Origin: Crambe crambe
Taxonomy: Eukaryota; Porifera; Demospongiae; Poecilosclerida; Crambeidae
Reading direction: 5' to 3'
NCBI GenBank assembly: GCA_963924555.1
Contig: OZ004583.1
Location: forward strand, 3,257,501 to 3,321,500
DNA length: 64,000 bases
The notes under the pieces were generated by a model. It saw nothing but the letters and a program-made list of their open reading frames with translations, did not search any database and was not told the DNA's origin. A program made the position numbers and the translations under genes. This document shows, piece after piece, positions 45,827 through 59,100 of the stretch; the stretch's first letter is position 1, and every line of letters begins with the position of its first letter.

Positions 45827-46426
45827 CTGATGGTATCTGCTACTCTGGTCGTAAAATGGTGCATGGACAGTGGTGACTCCATCCAGACTGCCCAGCATTT
45901 CCTCCACCCCCTCCTGAGATAGAGTACACTTTGAGTCAAGTGGACACAACATGACAATACATAATATAGCATTGTGGCAACCCTTTACCACTATTTTGAG
46001 TTGGTATTGGTAAAGGGTAAATGCAACTTCAGATATCATTAGCATACTGAAGACCATGATAAAATCCTCATCAATAGAAGGGAAAGGAACTGGTGTAGGT
46101 TTCAAAGCGTACCTGAACATCATCCAAATGTCCACAGCCCAGCTTGAAGTTTCCAATCATTGTACCTTTGCATGCACACCATTCTTCATTCACCTGAAAT
46201 AACAGAAAAGATAGTAGCAACTGAATCACTACATAATATGGACTCGGAGATGGTTACTTTCTCATTGATACCTTCTATTAAAATAATCTGAAGGATCTAT
46301 GGGGGGTTAAAGTAGCTCATTGGCTTGTGTTAGTGAAGCCAAGGGCTGGCTGTGCCAAAATAGGTTCCACTGTATTCTATAGACTTACCTCTACGCCTTG
46401 CTGAAATAACTCATTTTGGATAAAAT
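45827..46426 (-). CDS. Unrecognised gene, three consecutive exons (partial)
   Basis: Three minus-strand segments with GT/AG borders and compatible phases: 46389-46426 (FIQNELFQQGVE), 46113-46193 (VNEEWCACKGTMIGNFKLGC to HLDDVQ) and 45827-45913 (EGVEEMLGSLDGVTTVHAPF to SSRYHQ). Both larger exons are multiples of three and contain no stop, so together they read about 67 residues. I cannot name the family. No first or last exon was found with confidence. A possible continuation reads SEVPIPIDIRHGPEIS below 45778. It lies between genes C and D on the same strand and might be the tail of an independent small gene or a relic. Confidence 0.45.
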
Positions 46427-47131
46427 CTTTCAAGTATTAAACAGTCAGCTGATGCCTGGTCTATAGTCTAGAGGTGAAGTAGGCATCAGTGCTGGAACAG
46501 TACAACCATATGCCTCATCCTTAAAGGTAGCTAGCTGCCTAGCCACTGCTTTTTAGAGTGGAGCTGTTCTAAACATCATGTTAAGCATGAAACGACACCT
46601 TGCATGCCAACTAGGTAAGGATCATCATGATCAGAAGGTCCGAGTACAATTCCACAAACTGGGAAAATGATTAGATGCCACCAGTGATATCCAGGTAGGT
46701 GGTAGATTAGATCATGATCACCCTTTGCATGTAATATTATGTATACTATTCCCATTGCAATGGTGACAACATCATTGCTATTATTACCTTTATACAAGGA
46801 CTCTCATTTTTGTGTGATCTTGTAGTGAAAATGATTACAATAATTATATCACCCTCCCTCCTGCGTGGCCTCTGGTTAAACATTTTGGATGAGAAACTAA
46901 TTGACTTAAAAGCATTACTGTGATAGTACAATTATCAATGTGTTCATAATAATTGTTATGTAGCAATACTAAATTTGGAAGTTAAAATGAGGGAAGAATA
47001 GCTACAATTAAAAGGAACATGAATAACAGCTATGCTGCAGTTGCTAATATGTAAAGTATTGATAGCAACACTATAACTATGATGAAGATTAGAAGATTTG
47101 GTGCTAATAATATCGATTAGCTATCAATTGA
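46427..47131. other. 3' flank of gene D
   Basis: 46740-47060 is homologous to the flank of gene C at 33390-33660 (TTGCAATGGTGA, TATATCACCCTCCCTCCTG, AATCAATGTG-like motifs), which marks the duplicated block. The frames at 46576-46797 and 46746-46931 are therefore not genes. Confidence 0.6.
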
Positions 47132-50100
47132 TTATAATTCCGTGGAGTTGATTGAGATTTCAACTTCTGGCAGATTTTTTGATTCCTTGACTTCCTCCAA
47201 TATGACGTGTCTCTTTTTTTCATTCCTTTGTTTAATAGTGAAGCACAATAAAACTAGAATAATGACTATGCACAATAGAAGCAGTAGAATAAATATGATC
47301 ACTCCAAATGCAATGCCAATCTTCTGTGCTTCAGAGAGTGCTTCAGTGAGTGCTTTACCTATGTAATAATTATGCACAATCATATTCTACTATTGAGCAC
47401 ATTCTGCTGGCATTATTTTGGGCATTCATGATAGCTACTAGATGTAAAGTGTAGAATCAAGAAAATATATACATACAGGACCTCATGCTCTTTATTTTAA
47501 TCAGTCCACTGACTATAATTATAGTTCAATATTTTCATGATCCAAATTAATGTTTGTAGCTACTGTTATACAGCAGGTAAAAAATGCACATACTTTATGT
47601 ATTCAGGTCCTTGTGGCAGATTTTATCAAGCTAACTACTAGACAACCCTCATTAATCACTTACCGCAGACAGTTCCATCTCCAAAATATCCTTTCATACA
47701 GGCACAGGTGAAGCCCCCAGGAGTGTTAGTACATGTGGCTTGAGAGTGGCAGTTATCAGTGCCGGCATTACACTCATCAATATCTACAAGAAAATAATAC
47801 AGAATTATTTTTAGCACAAGGCATCTGTTACTAGTATACTTTCTAGCTAACAACAGAACAAAAGTTGTCTTACAGTGAAAAAATATCACAGGAAATGAGC
47901 CAGGGTGGGCTAAGGCAGGGTATACGTAGCTAAGTGGTCAGTGAACACCTTTCTACATTTTGTAAGCATATAGCTAGAACTAAAAGTTGTCTTACAGTGA
48001 AAAAATATCCCCCCCTGCATAACAGTCAAGGTAGCCTCACACTGACACAGGAAGTGAGCCAGGGTGGGCCAAGGCAGGGTATAGCTAAGTGGTCAGTGAA
48101 CACCTTTCTACATTTTGTAAGTAAAACTAAAAGTTGTCTTACAGTGAAAAAATATCCCCCCCCCCCCCCCCTGCATAACAGTCAAGGTAGCCTCACACCA
48201 ACACAGGAAGTGAGCCAGGGTGGGCTAAGGCAGGGTGTAGCTAAGTGGTCAGTGAACACGATGAGAATATAGCTACGTACTATAGCTACATATTTCTAGC
48301 TACCGTATTGTATGCCACTATAGTTGTGTTTACCATCACAGATTAATCCATCTCCACTGTATCCTTGGTTACAGGAACACCTTAGGTGTCCAGTTACATT
48401 AGTACATGTAGCATTCGCTCCACAGTCCTTAGATCCAACCTCGCATTCATTCAGCTCTAATAATATTCAATGGGACATTTTCATCTAGAGCTATTCATGT
48501 TTCAATGTTAGATTTGTCATTCATGCATGATTATAATGTAACTCACCATCACAAGTCATTCCATCTCCACTATATCCTTCCTTGCAGGCACAGATAAAGC
48601 TCCCATTATTATTGGTGCATGTTGCATTAGAGTCACAGTAAGTCATATCAACCTCACACTCATCAATATCTATGTATACCATTGTATAGATTAATCATTG
48701 GAGAGTTTAAGAGGTGCTACTAACCTGTGCATGTACTTCCATCTCCACTGTATCCTTGGTTACAGGTACAGGTGAAGCTTCCAGGCACATTGATACATAC
48801 AGCATTGGAGTTACAGTTATCCATATTTATCTCACATTCATTAATATCTGTAATTATTTCAATGAATGACAAAAATTTAATGAAAACATAAAATTTACCA
48901 TCACAATTCCTTCCATCTCCTCTGTATCCTTGGTTACACATACAGTTAAAGCTCCCAGGATTGTTGGTACATGTAGCATTAGAGTCACAGTCATCCAAGC
49001 CTACTTCACACTCATTGATATCTAATGATTAGTGGTTATAGTAACTTATTGTATCTTGCATGGGTGGGTTACAAAGGAGCTATGTGATATCTATGTGGAC
49101 ATAGGTGACAAATCAAGAGTGTACATCAGGAAATGTTAACTTGATGAGTACAATTGGTTGATTTGATAACATAATGAATTGGAAATGTTAACACCCCCCC
49201 CCTAAAAAAAAAGTAGAGTCATGTACATAGCTATAGCTACAATTGGATATTTTTTCTGAGAGACCATGTATGTTGTTAAGCAATGAAGCTTTCTCCTCGT
49301 CCACTTTAAGCTTTGGCTTTGATTTTTTGATTTCGAGGTCAATAATTGTCCCACACAAACCCTACGCATATTGTACCACTGTGTACACTATAAAGAGAGA
49401 GAGAGTCCTTGACCTATTTTTAGCGTGTTCCAATTGGTGCACAGTGAGATCAGCGGCTTTGCATTATACGTATGTAGGATGTAGTACAGTACTGCTCCTT
49501 TGCTCCACCCACGTAAACACAATAATGTTGAAATTGTGTACTCACCAGTACAAGTCGTTCCATTTCCAGTGTAGCCTTGGTTGCAAGTGCAAGTGAAGCT
49601 TCCAGCAACGTCAGTACATGTAGCATTGGAATCACATTCATTCATGCCAACACACTCATTGATATCTGATTGAAAAATCATTTAGAGTTGAATACGTATT
49701 AAATTCAATTGTGTACTCACTAGTACAGGTCTTTCCATTTCCAGTGTAGCCTTGGTTACAAGTGCAAATGAAGCTTCCAGCAATGTCAGTACATGTAGCA
49801 TTGGAATCACAGTCATTCATGCCAACCTCACACTCATTGATATCTATATGATTGAAGAATCATTAAGAGCTTAATGTTAAATTCTGTACTCACTAGTACA
49901 AGTTGTTCCATTTCCAGTGTAGCCTTGGTTACAAGTGCAAGTGAAGCTTCCAGCAACGTCAGTACATGTAGCATTCGAATCACATTCATTCATGCCAACC
50001 TCACACTCATTGATATCTATATGATTGAAGAATCATTAAGAGCTTAATGTTAAATTCTGTACTCACTAGTACAAGTTGTTCCATTTCCAGTGTAGCCTTG

Positions 50101-53100
50101 GTTACAAGTGCAAGTGAAGCTTCCAGCAACGTCAGTACATGTAGCATTTGAATCACAGTCATTCATGCCAACCTCACACTCATTGATATCTAATGATTGA
50201 AGAATCATTAAGAGCTTAATGTTAAATTCTGTACTCACTAGTACAAGTCGTTCCATTTCCAGTGTAGCCTTGGTTACAAGTGCAAGTGAAGCTTCCAGCA
50301 ATGTCAGTACATGTAGCATTTGAATCACAGTCATTCATGCCAACCTCAGTGCACTCATTGATATCTAATGATTGAAGAATCATTAAGAGCTTAATGTTAA
50401 ATTCTGTACTCACTAGTACAAGTCGTTCCATTTCCAGTGTAGCCTTGGTTACAAGTGCAAGTGAAGCTTCCAGCAATGTCAGTACATGTAGCATTTGAAT
50501 CACAGTCATTCATGCCAACCTCTGTGCACTCATTGATATCTAATGATTGAAGAATCATTAAGAGCTTAATGTTAAATTCTGTACTCACTGGTACAAGTCG
50601 TTCCATTTCCAGTGTAGCCTTGGTTACAAGTGCAAGTGAAGCTTCCAGCAATGTCAGTACATGTAGCATTCGAATCACATTCATTCATGCCAACCTCACA
50701 CTCATTGATATCTATATGATTGAAGAATCATTAAGAGCTTAATGTTAAATTCTGTACTCACTAGTACAAGTCGTTCCATTTCCAGTGTAGCCTTGGTTAC
50801 AAGTGCAAGTGAAGCTTCCAGCAATGTCAGTACATGTAGCATTCGAATCACAGTCATTCATGCCAACCTCAGTGCACTCATTGATATCTAATGATTGAAA
50901 AATCATTAAGAGCTTAATGTTAAATTCTGTACTCACTGGTACAAGTCGTTCCATTTCCAGTGTAGCCTTGGTTACAAGTGCAAGTGAAGCTTCCAGCAAT
51001 GTCAGTACATGTAGCATTGGAATCACAGTCATTCATGCCAACCTCTGTGCACTCATTGATATCTAATGATTGAAGGATCATTGAGATCTTAATGTTAAAT
51101 TCTGTACTCACTAGTACAAGTCGTTCCATTTCCAGTGTAGCCTTGGTTACAAGTGCAAGTGAAGCTTCCAGCAATGTCAGTACATGTAGCATTCGAATCA
51201 CAGTCATTCATGCCAACCTCTGTGCACTCATTGATATCTAATGATTGAAGAATCATTAAGAGCTTAATGTTAAATTCTGTACTCACTAGTACAAGTCGTT
51301 CCATTTCCAGTGTAGCCTTGGTTACAAGTGCAAGTGAAGCTTCCAGCAATGTCAGTACATGTAGCATTCGAATCACAGTCATTCATGCCAACCTCACACT
51401 CATTGATATCTAATAATTGAAGAATCATTAAGGGTGGTGGCACATCTTGCCCACACATGGTTGCTAAGGGGTCATATCTCCAAAACTACTTGCACCAAAG
51501 ACTTTAAACTGCACATGGCTATAAAGCAGCTTAGTAATACTACACATACAAAAAATGAAGAAGCAAGGTCAAATTCTACAGGTGCTATGAACAGTTTTCA
51601 AATTCAAATTAAAAAGCATTACTTCTCACCAACCACCAAACTTCACTGGCTGATTTTTGGTTTGTAGCTTTCTAACACCACTCTCTACAAAATTACAGAA
51701 GAGTTTGTTGATATCTATTCTACTTTTCGATTTAGCCCAGGAACTTAAATGCTCACTTTTGGGAACTCAAAAAGTAAAGTAGATATCAACAAATCCTTCT
51801 GTAATTTTGTAGAGAGGGCTACTAAGAAGCTCTAGGCCAAAAATCAGCCACTTAATTCCATGAGAAACAATGCTTTTTATCTCTAAAGAGTAAAAAAAAC
51901 TCATAGCACCTGTAAGAATTTTTCCATCATTTTTGGTATGTGTATTAGTGATATACTACCTTATAACTCTGTGCAATTTGAAGTCCATAGCTATAGTAAT
52001 TTCGGAGTTATGTAGGAAAGACTAAAATTTAATTGTTAGCACGTGCGTTGCTATGTGCCACCACCCTTAAGAGCTTAATATTAAATTCTGTACTCACTAA
52101 TACAAGTCGTTCCATTTCCAGTGTAGCCTTGGTTACAAGTGCAAGTGAAGCTTCCAGCAATGTCAGTACATGTAGCATTCGAATCACAGTCATTCATGCC
52201 AACCTCAGTGCACTCATTGATATCTAATGATTGAAGAATCATTAAGAGCTTAATGTTAAATTCTGTACTCACTGGTACAAGTCGTTCCATTTCCAGTGTA
52301 GCCTTGGTTACAAGTGCAAGTGAAGCTTCCAGCAATATCAGTACATGTAGCATTCGAATCACAGTCATTCATGCCAACTTCACACTCATTGATATCTATA
52401 TGATTGAAGAATCATTAAGAGCTTAATGTTAAATTCTGTACTCACTAGTACAAGTCGTTCCATTTCCAGTGTAGCCTTGGTTACAAGTGCAAGTGAAGCT
52501 TCCAGCAATGTCAGTACATGTAGCATTCGAATCACAGTCATTCATGCCAACCTCAGTGCACTCATTGATATCTAATGATTGAAGAATCATTAAGAGCTTA
52601 ATGTTAAATTCTGTACTCACTGGTACAAGTCGTTCCATTTCCAGTGTAGCCTTGGTTACAAGTGCAAGTGAAGCTTCCAGCAATGTCAGTACATGTAGCA
52701 TTCGAATCACAGTCATTCATGCCAACCTCACACTCATTGATATCTATATGATTGAAGAATCATTAAGAGCTTAATGTTAAATTCTGTACTCACTAGTACA
52801 AGTCGTTCCATTTCCAGTGTAGCCTTGGTTACAAGTGCAAGTGAAGCTTCCAGCAATGTCAGTACATGTAGCATTCGAATCACAGTCATTCATGCCAACC
52901 TCAGTGCACTCATTGATATCTAATGATTGAAGAATCATTAAGAGCTTAATGTTAAATTCTGTACTCACTGGTACAAGTCGTTCCATTTCCAGTGTAGCCT
53001 TGGTTACAAGTGCAAGTGAAGCTTCCAGCAATGTCAGTACATGTAGCATTTGAATCACAGTCATTCATGCCAACCTCACACTCATTGATATCTATAAGAT

Positions 53101-56100
53101 TGAAGAATCATTAAGAGCTTAATATTAAATTCTGTACTCACTAGTACAAGTCGTTCCATTTCCAGTGTAGCCTTGGTTACAAGTGCAAGTGAAGCTTCCG
53201 GCAATGTCAGTACATGTAGCATTCGAATCACAGTCATTCATGCCAACCTCAGTGCACTCATTGATATCTGATGATTGAAAAATCATTAAGAGCTTAATGT
53301 TAAAATTGTGTACTCACTAGTACAAGTCGTTCCATTTCCAGTGTAGCCTTGGTTACAAGTGCAAGTGAAGCTTCCAGCAATGTCAGTACATGTAGCATTC
53401 GAATCACAATCATTCATGCCAACCTCAGTGCACTCATTGATATCTAATGATTGAAGAATCATTAAGAGCTTAATGTTAAAATCGTGTACTCACTAGTACA
53501 AGTCGTTCCATTTCCAGTGTAGCCTTGGTTACAAGTGCAAGTGAAGCTTCCAGCAATGTTAGTACATGTAGCATTCGAATCACAGTCATTCATGCCAACC
53601 TCAGTACACTCATTGATATCTAATGATTGAAGAGTCAAGCTTAAAGTTATGTCACTCCATCTCCACTGTATCCTTGGTTACAGGCACAGATGAAGCTTCC
53701 ATGATTGGTTCAAGTATTATTAAAATCACACTTTTTAGTGCCAACTTTGCATCTACGTAATGTCAGCTTTATGCTTGGTAATTATTAATTTTTGTCTTTA
53801 GCTATCCATGCCAACCTAATATCACTATGCATACTGTACTACAAAGTACAGTATGGATTACCCCATTGGACTAATATTTTCTTTCATAATAATAACTTAC
53901 CACCACAACTCCTTCCATCTCCAGTGTATCCTTGGTTACAGGTACAGGTGAAGTTCCCAGGAGCGTTGGTACATGTGGCATTTGAGTCACATTCATTAGC
54001 ACCAGTTATACACTCATCAATATCTATTTGTGAGTATCAGAGATTCATAAGACTATTGGACTAGTATTTTCTTTCTTACCACTACAAGTCATTCCATCTC
54101 CACTGTATCCTTGGTTACAAGTACAGGTAAAGTTCCCAGGAGTGTTGGTACAGTTAGCATTGGGATCACAGTTATTATCCATTTTAGCCACACACTCATC
54201 AATATCTATAAAATGTGTTTCGTAGATTTATTATCAATCCGAGTAAATAACTCACCATCACAAGTTGTTCCATTTCCAATGTATCCTTGGTTACAGGCAC
54301 AGGTGAAGCTTCCAGGGGTGTTGGTACAGATAGCATTAGTATCACACATGTGAGTGCCTTCATCACACTCATTGTTATCTAATATAATATATTGTATTAT
54401 ACATTTCTAATGCAGCTCTAATATCTACATAATGTAGCTTTCTTTATAAAGCCTTTCTGGCACTTAACATTTGTTAATGAATCATTCCCTCAACAATCAG
54501 CTCTAACTGTGCCATTTTAGCTAGCCATGTAAGGAGGCTGATGAAGCAGCACTAATAAATTTTTTTGTAGTCTTTTGCTGAAGCTGGAAGATTGTAAGTG
54601 TTCTTACCAAGGACAATGAGTTCAGACGTGGCATTAGTTGTTGCCTGGCCATTACTGAGTGTGCAGGTGTAGTAACCAGCATCAGAGAACTCCACACTGC
54701 ACAGCTCCAAGAAGGACTGTCTGAATAACCTTCCCCCTTGAGTGACTTCTGTCTCATTGACAGTGACACGAGAATTATTTGTAATACTTTCTCCATTCTT
54801 GCTCCAAGTGATCAGCACATAAGGTTGGCCGTATCCAACACAACCAAGTAAAGCAGTGTCTCCAAGAAGTTGAGATGTGTCATTGGATATCATAACCAAT
54901 TCAAGAGCTGGCATAAATTCAATAATTACAACTCATGATAATAAACTAATAACTATGTTAGATACACCATCTTCTCATAATTAAATCAAGATTATTAGCT
55001 TTTTGTATAAAATTTTAATTAGCTATTTGATTAAGTCTTTATCAAGTCTCACAGTAATTATTACGAGTACATACGTAGCTACAAAGTAGCCGAAAAATGA
55101 CCACTCAAATAGACATGCAAATACACTTACCAAAGACGGTAGAGGAGGCATTGATTGATGTTTGACCATTACTGACTGTGCAGGTGTAGTTACCTGCATC
55201 TGATATTTCAAAATTGCATAGAGACAAGGTGGACTGCCTCAACAACCTTCCTCCCTGAGTAAAATTCTGTTCAGAGATGATGACATTTGTATTGTTCATT
55301 AGTCTTTCTCCATTTCTGTCCCATGTGATAAGTACGTAAGGCTGGCCATATCCAACACATATTAACGGAACAGATTCCCCGATGGTTAGAGAGATATCAT
55401 CCGATATTGTCACAAGTTCAACTTCAACTGCATGAATTATTTAGCTAGCTATTGGTAACATTGATTTTAGCATACAAAACTCATTGTACCAATTTATCTT
55501 TCACATACCAACACATTTGACTCCATCTCCACTGTATCCTTGGTTACAGGCACAGGTGAAGCTTCCAGGAGTGTTGATACATATGGCATTAGAGTCACAG
55601 TTGTCAGTGCCAACTTCACACTCATTGGTGTCTGTATATCATAAATTATTATTTTATATTGCCAGCTGTTTCCTTCATCTTAATGGAGGATTGTTTCCAT
55701 GTCTAGCTATCATTGCGTATTACATAGCTATCTAGCTAGCTAGCTACGTAGCTCTCTATGATATATTATCACTAACCAAATATAAATGTCCATAACATCG
55801 TGTCTGAGATTCCTTGAGATTCCAGACGACAGAAAGTATCATCTATTGCTATACCTACATAGTCAACAGTGGAGGTCAGTAGTAGTCAGAAGTTTAACTA
55901 TAGGGTCCACTGTCAGTTAGAGGTTAAATTTGAGCAATCAACTAATATACTACAAGTAGCTCCTCCCCCAGCCCCACACATGCTGCTAATTTTTAAATTT
56001 TGCTCCATAAGACAGACCCCTTTTCTCAAGTACTATCCATCATGCAGCTCCACTTATAACAAAAAAAGACTTGCACACACATTGTTATAAGTACATGATC

Positions 56101-59100
56101 TCATTCCATACAATATAAGATTCATGAATGATGAAAGAGAGAGAGAGCTATTTGTTAACTACGAAATAGCTACTAACATACCATCATCTACCAGCAAGTA
56201 GTATGTTCGCCCTTCAATGAATGGAAAGTTTACAGAGAAATTAAGAGTCCTTCCACTACTCCCATTAACAGATGCTCGGAATGTTGTTTCTGAGAGAACA
56301 TCCACTACAAAGACTTGGTTGTCCCCCTCTTGTTCAAAGAATCTAATGTATTTGGTGGAATTTGGTGCTCTGACCTGAAGAAAGGAGCTCACATTACTTT
56401 CTAATTGACATCCCTGACCTCGAAACTTAGTGAATGTCCTTAGTATTATTATCACCCTTGCCTAACCCCACTCTTTTTAAGTTATTGGGTGAAGAGACAT
56501 TTAATGTTCATACTACAGTTTCACAAGACCATGAAAATTTCACCTCATATAGTAGTACTATAGCATTACAGATATGTAGGGGAGATACTGTATAATTATA
56601 TTATGGAGAGTTGTCTGAGGCTCTTTACAGAACATTGATATGTAATGTAACTACATGGCAGGCACATTCATTAATTTTAGTACTTTTAAGTTAATTATTA
56701 TCAGAATAAAGTTCTCACCACTTGGTCAAATGTAATGCTCCACTCAGTGGTAGGAGGAACAGTGCCCCTTGGCATCAAGTGGTCTTCCAAAATTAGTGGT
56801 CCTTCAACTACACAATCATGCCATTATAATACAGCATATTTAACTGAGCTATTTTGACAATGTTAGTACTTGTGTATATCTTAACTTCAATATAGAGGGC
56901 ATACCTTCTGATGGAAGAAGAGTGACACACCAAATTTCAGAATTAATTCTGATTGTGGAGAGAAAGTGAATACGTAGTTAGAACTCAAGCGATGGAAATA
57001 ACTAGCTATGATTATAACTAAAGGCCATGGACTGAAGTGGAGCAATTCCAAAGTCTATGGTGCAAGTAGTTTTGGAGATATGACCCCTTAATAACCATGT
57101 GTGGGCGGGATGTGCCACCACCCTTAATAGAAACAAATATAATTCCAAGGGGAAAATTTTTTTGAGATTGTACCCTTACCTAGCTTCATTAATAGCAAGG
57201 AAACAAAATGTGTGAGTGATGTTCAACTGGTCCTCAGTTGGAGTCCATGTAACATTAGTGAAGTAAAACTCATTGGTTTTAAGATCTGTCACGTTGGAAG
57301 TCATCAGTCCTGGTGGCCGAACAGTCCGAAAAGACACAACTCTGTGTGTACAAACAATATGATTGGTATATAGGGACTATTCATAGTGTACTTAGCTACG
57401 TACATAAGCTAACAATCTTTCAGTGTTTACTGGTCTATGCAATAGAAATAAACAAGTCAGCTATACACAACATTTCAAATATCACTCAGATAGCTACAAA
57501 TGCAGAAAGCCCCACACTTATAGGCAGTTGGCTGAGTTTAAGAACTGTTCAGTAACTGATCCATGACGACCTTGATATTATTTATGAGTGGATGGCATGA
57601 GTGGTCATCATCAACTGCATTACAGCTAGTCTATGGAAAAATATGCCAGATAGCACAGACATGATATTGAAACACAGTATCATCAATTAACTCATGACAG
57701 CTAGCTACTTAAAAATAGGTCTGGTGAGATACACCTATAGCTAGTAAGCAGCTTACAACATGAGGATGTTATAGTAGATGCCAAGGAGCCATGGGGTCTA
57801 CCTACAAAACAATCTACTATAGTGCACATAATAATCTGGTTAATCTAGCTTGTAGCTACTACTCTAAGTGTCTTCCTCCTAGCTCATTTTGTACAGTTTG
57901 TGTACTATGTACATGATTGAGTCTTGATCATACTTAGCTATATATTCTTGCATGCACGGTGCTTGCTATACTTTGGTCGTCCAATAATGAACTATACATA
58001 GTGCACAAATCAGCAATTATTAACCCTCAGCACATGTTATCAATATCAGAACGCTTCAATTTCAGACTTAATGATGCTAGGGGATACTCTCCAGTGTTTA
58101 AATTGAGCCAATTTTTGGAATAGGCTTTATTTCTGGAAATAAGGCAAGCTTATTATAGCTAATTAATGCACACGCTGCACTGCATTGCTTAATGATTAAT
58201 GATTATCTAGACATCATTATATATTAAAACTATACACTAGTCAAATATTTTTTAACACAAAAGTTTCGACTACTTTACAGTAGTCATCATCAGTGCGAAT
58301 GATTCATAAAAATATTTGACTAGTGTATAGTTTTAATATAATAACTAGGGCAATGTACAACATTTGAGTCACAGCGAGCGAGCGAGCAAGTATTCCTATA
58401 GAATTTTGTACTGATAGCTAGTGTGCTTTCAACTCTTTAGAAGATTTGATGTGAGTTTTATATGTAAGTGGCAGGCAGCTGCATACATAGAAAAATTGTA
58501 ATGCTTGCCTCAAAGGACTGGCTTAGATAAGCCTTGTCTAATGTGCCTGCTGCCCAAAAGACTGTTGAACTGATAGTTCATTTATGCTTTGTAAGTGGCA
58601 GGCAGCTGCATGCATAGAAGCTAAGTACTTACCACAAAGCACTTAGATATGTCTAGTGCTTACAATCCACTTAGATAAGCCCAGCCCTACTATCCACCAC
58701 ACAATTACAAAGCGCTGTAGAAATCAATCAAGCAATTGCAATTGGAGCATGCTCATAAATGCATGCGCAGGGTGCTACTAGGCCTGGGGCATTTTGGAGT
58801 GTAGACTTAGATATATATATTTTACAATTTCAATGAGTCATGACCTGAGAGTCAGCTCGCTCGCTGCGCTCGCTCGCTGCAAATAATGATGTCTAGTGTA
58901 ATTCCTAGTCACACAGGACTTTACAAAGCAATTAATGATTATCTGTACTGGTATTTTTACATGCAGGCACTAATGATGTAGTATGGACACTGTTAGCTAG
59001 CTCAACAATTATGGAATGCTAATACGTGATTTAAGTTATACCTGCTTATTGGTTGATTATAGCCTAATGCAGGCCCTGCTTTTTTTCTTTTTCTTTTCTT

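Noticed and set aside
46576..46931. Minus-strand frames with hydrophobic stretches 3' of gene D
   Set aside because: The region is the duplicated 3' flank also present beside gene C, and the frames are not conserved between the two copies.
50050..53064. Ten near-identical 94-95 residue frames, each beginning with MTVI or MNVI
   Set aside because: These read through the short introns between EGF exons and in a wrong frame for part of their length. The real coding units are the EGF exons.
49546..53613. Regular ~175 bp spacing resembling a CRISPR-like or satellite array
   Set aside because: Units contain splice sites and an EGF reading frame with six Cys. Period and context fit duplicated exons in a eukaryotic gene.
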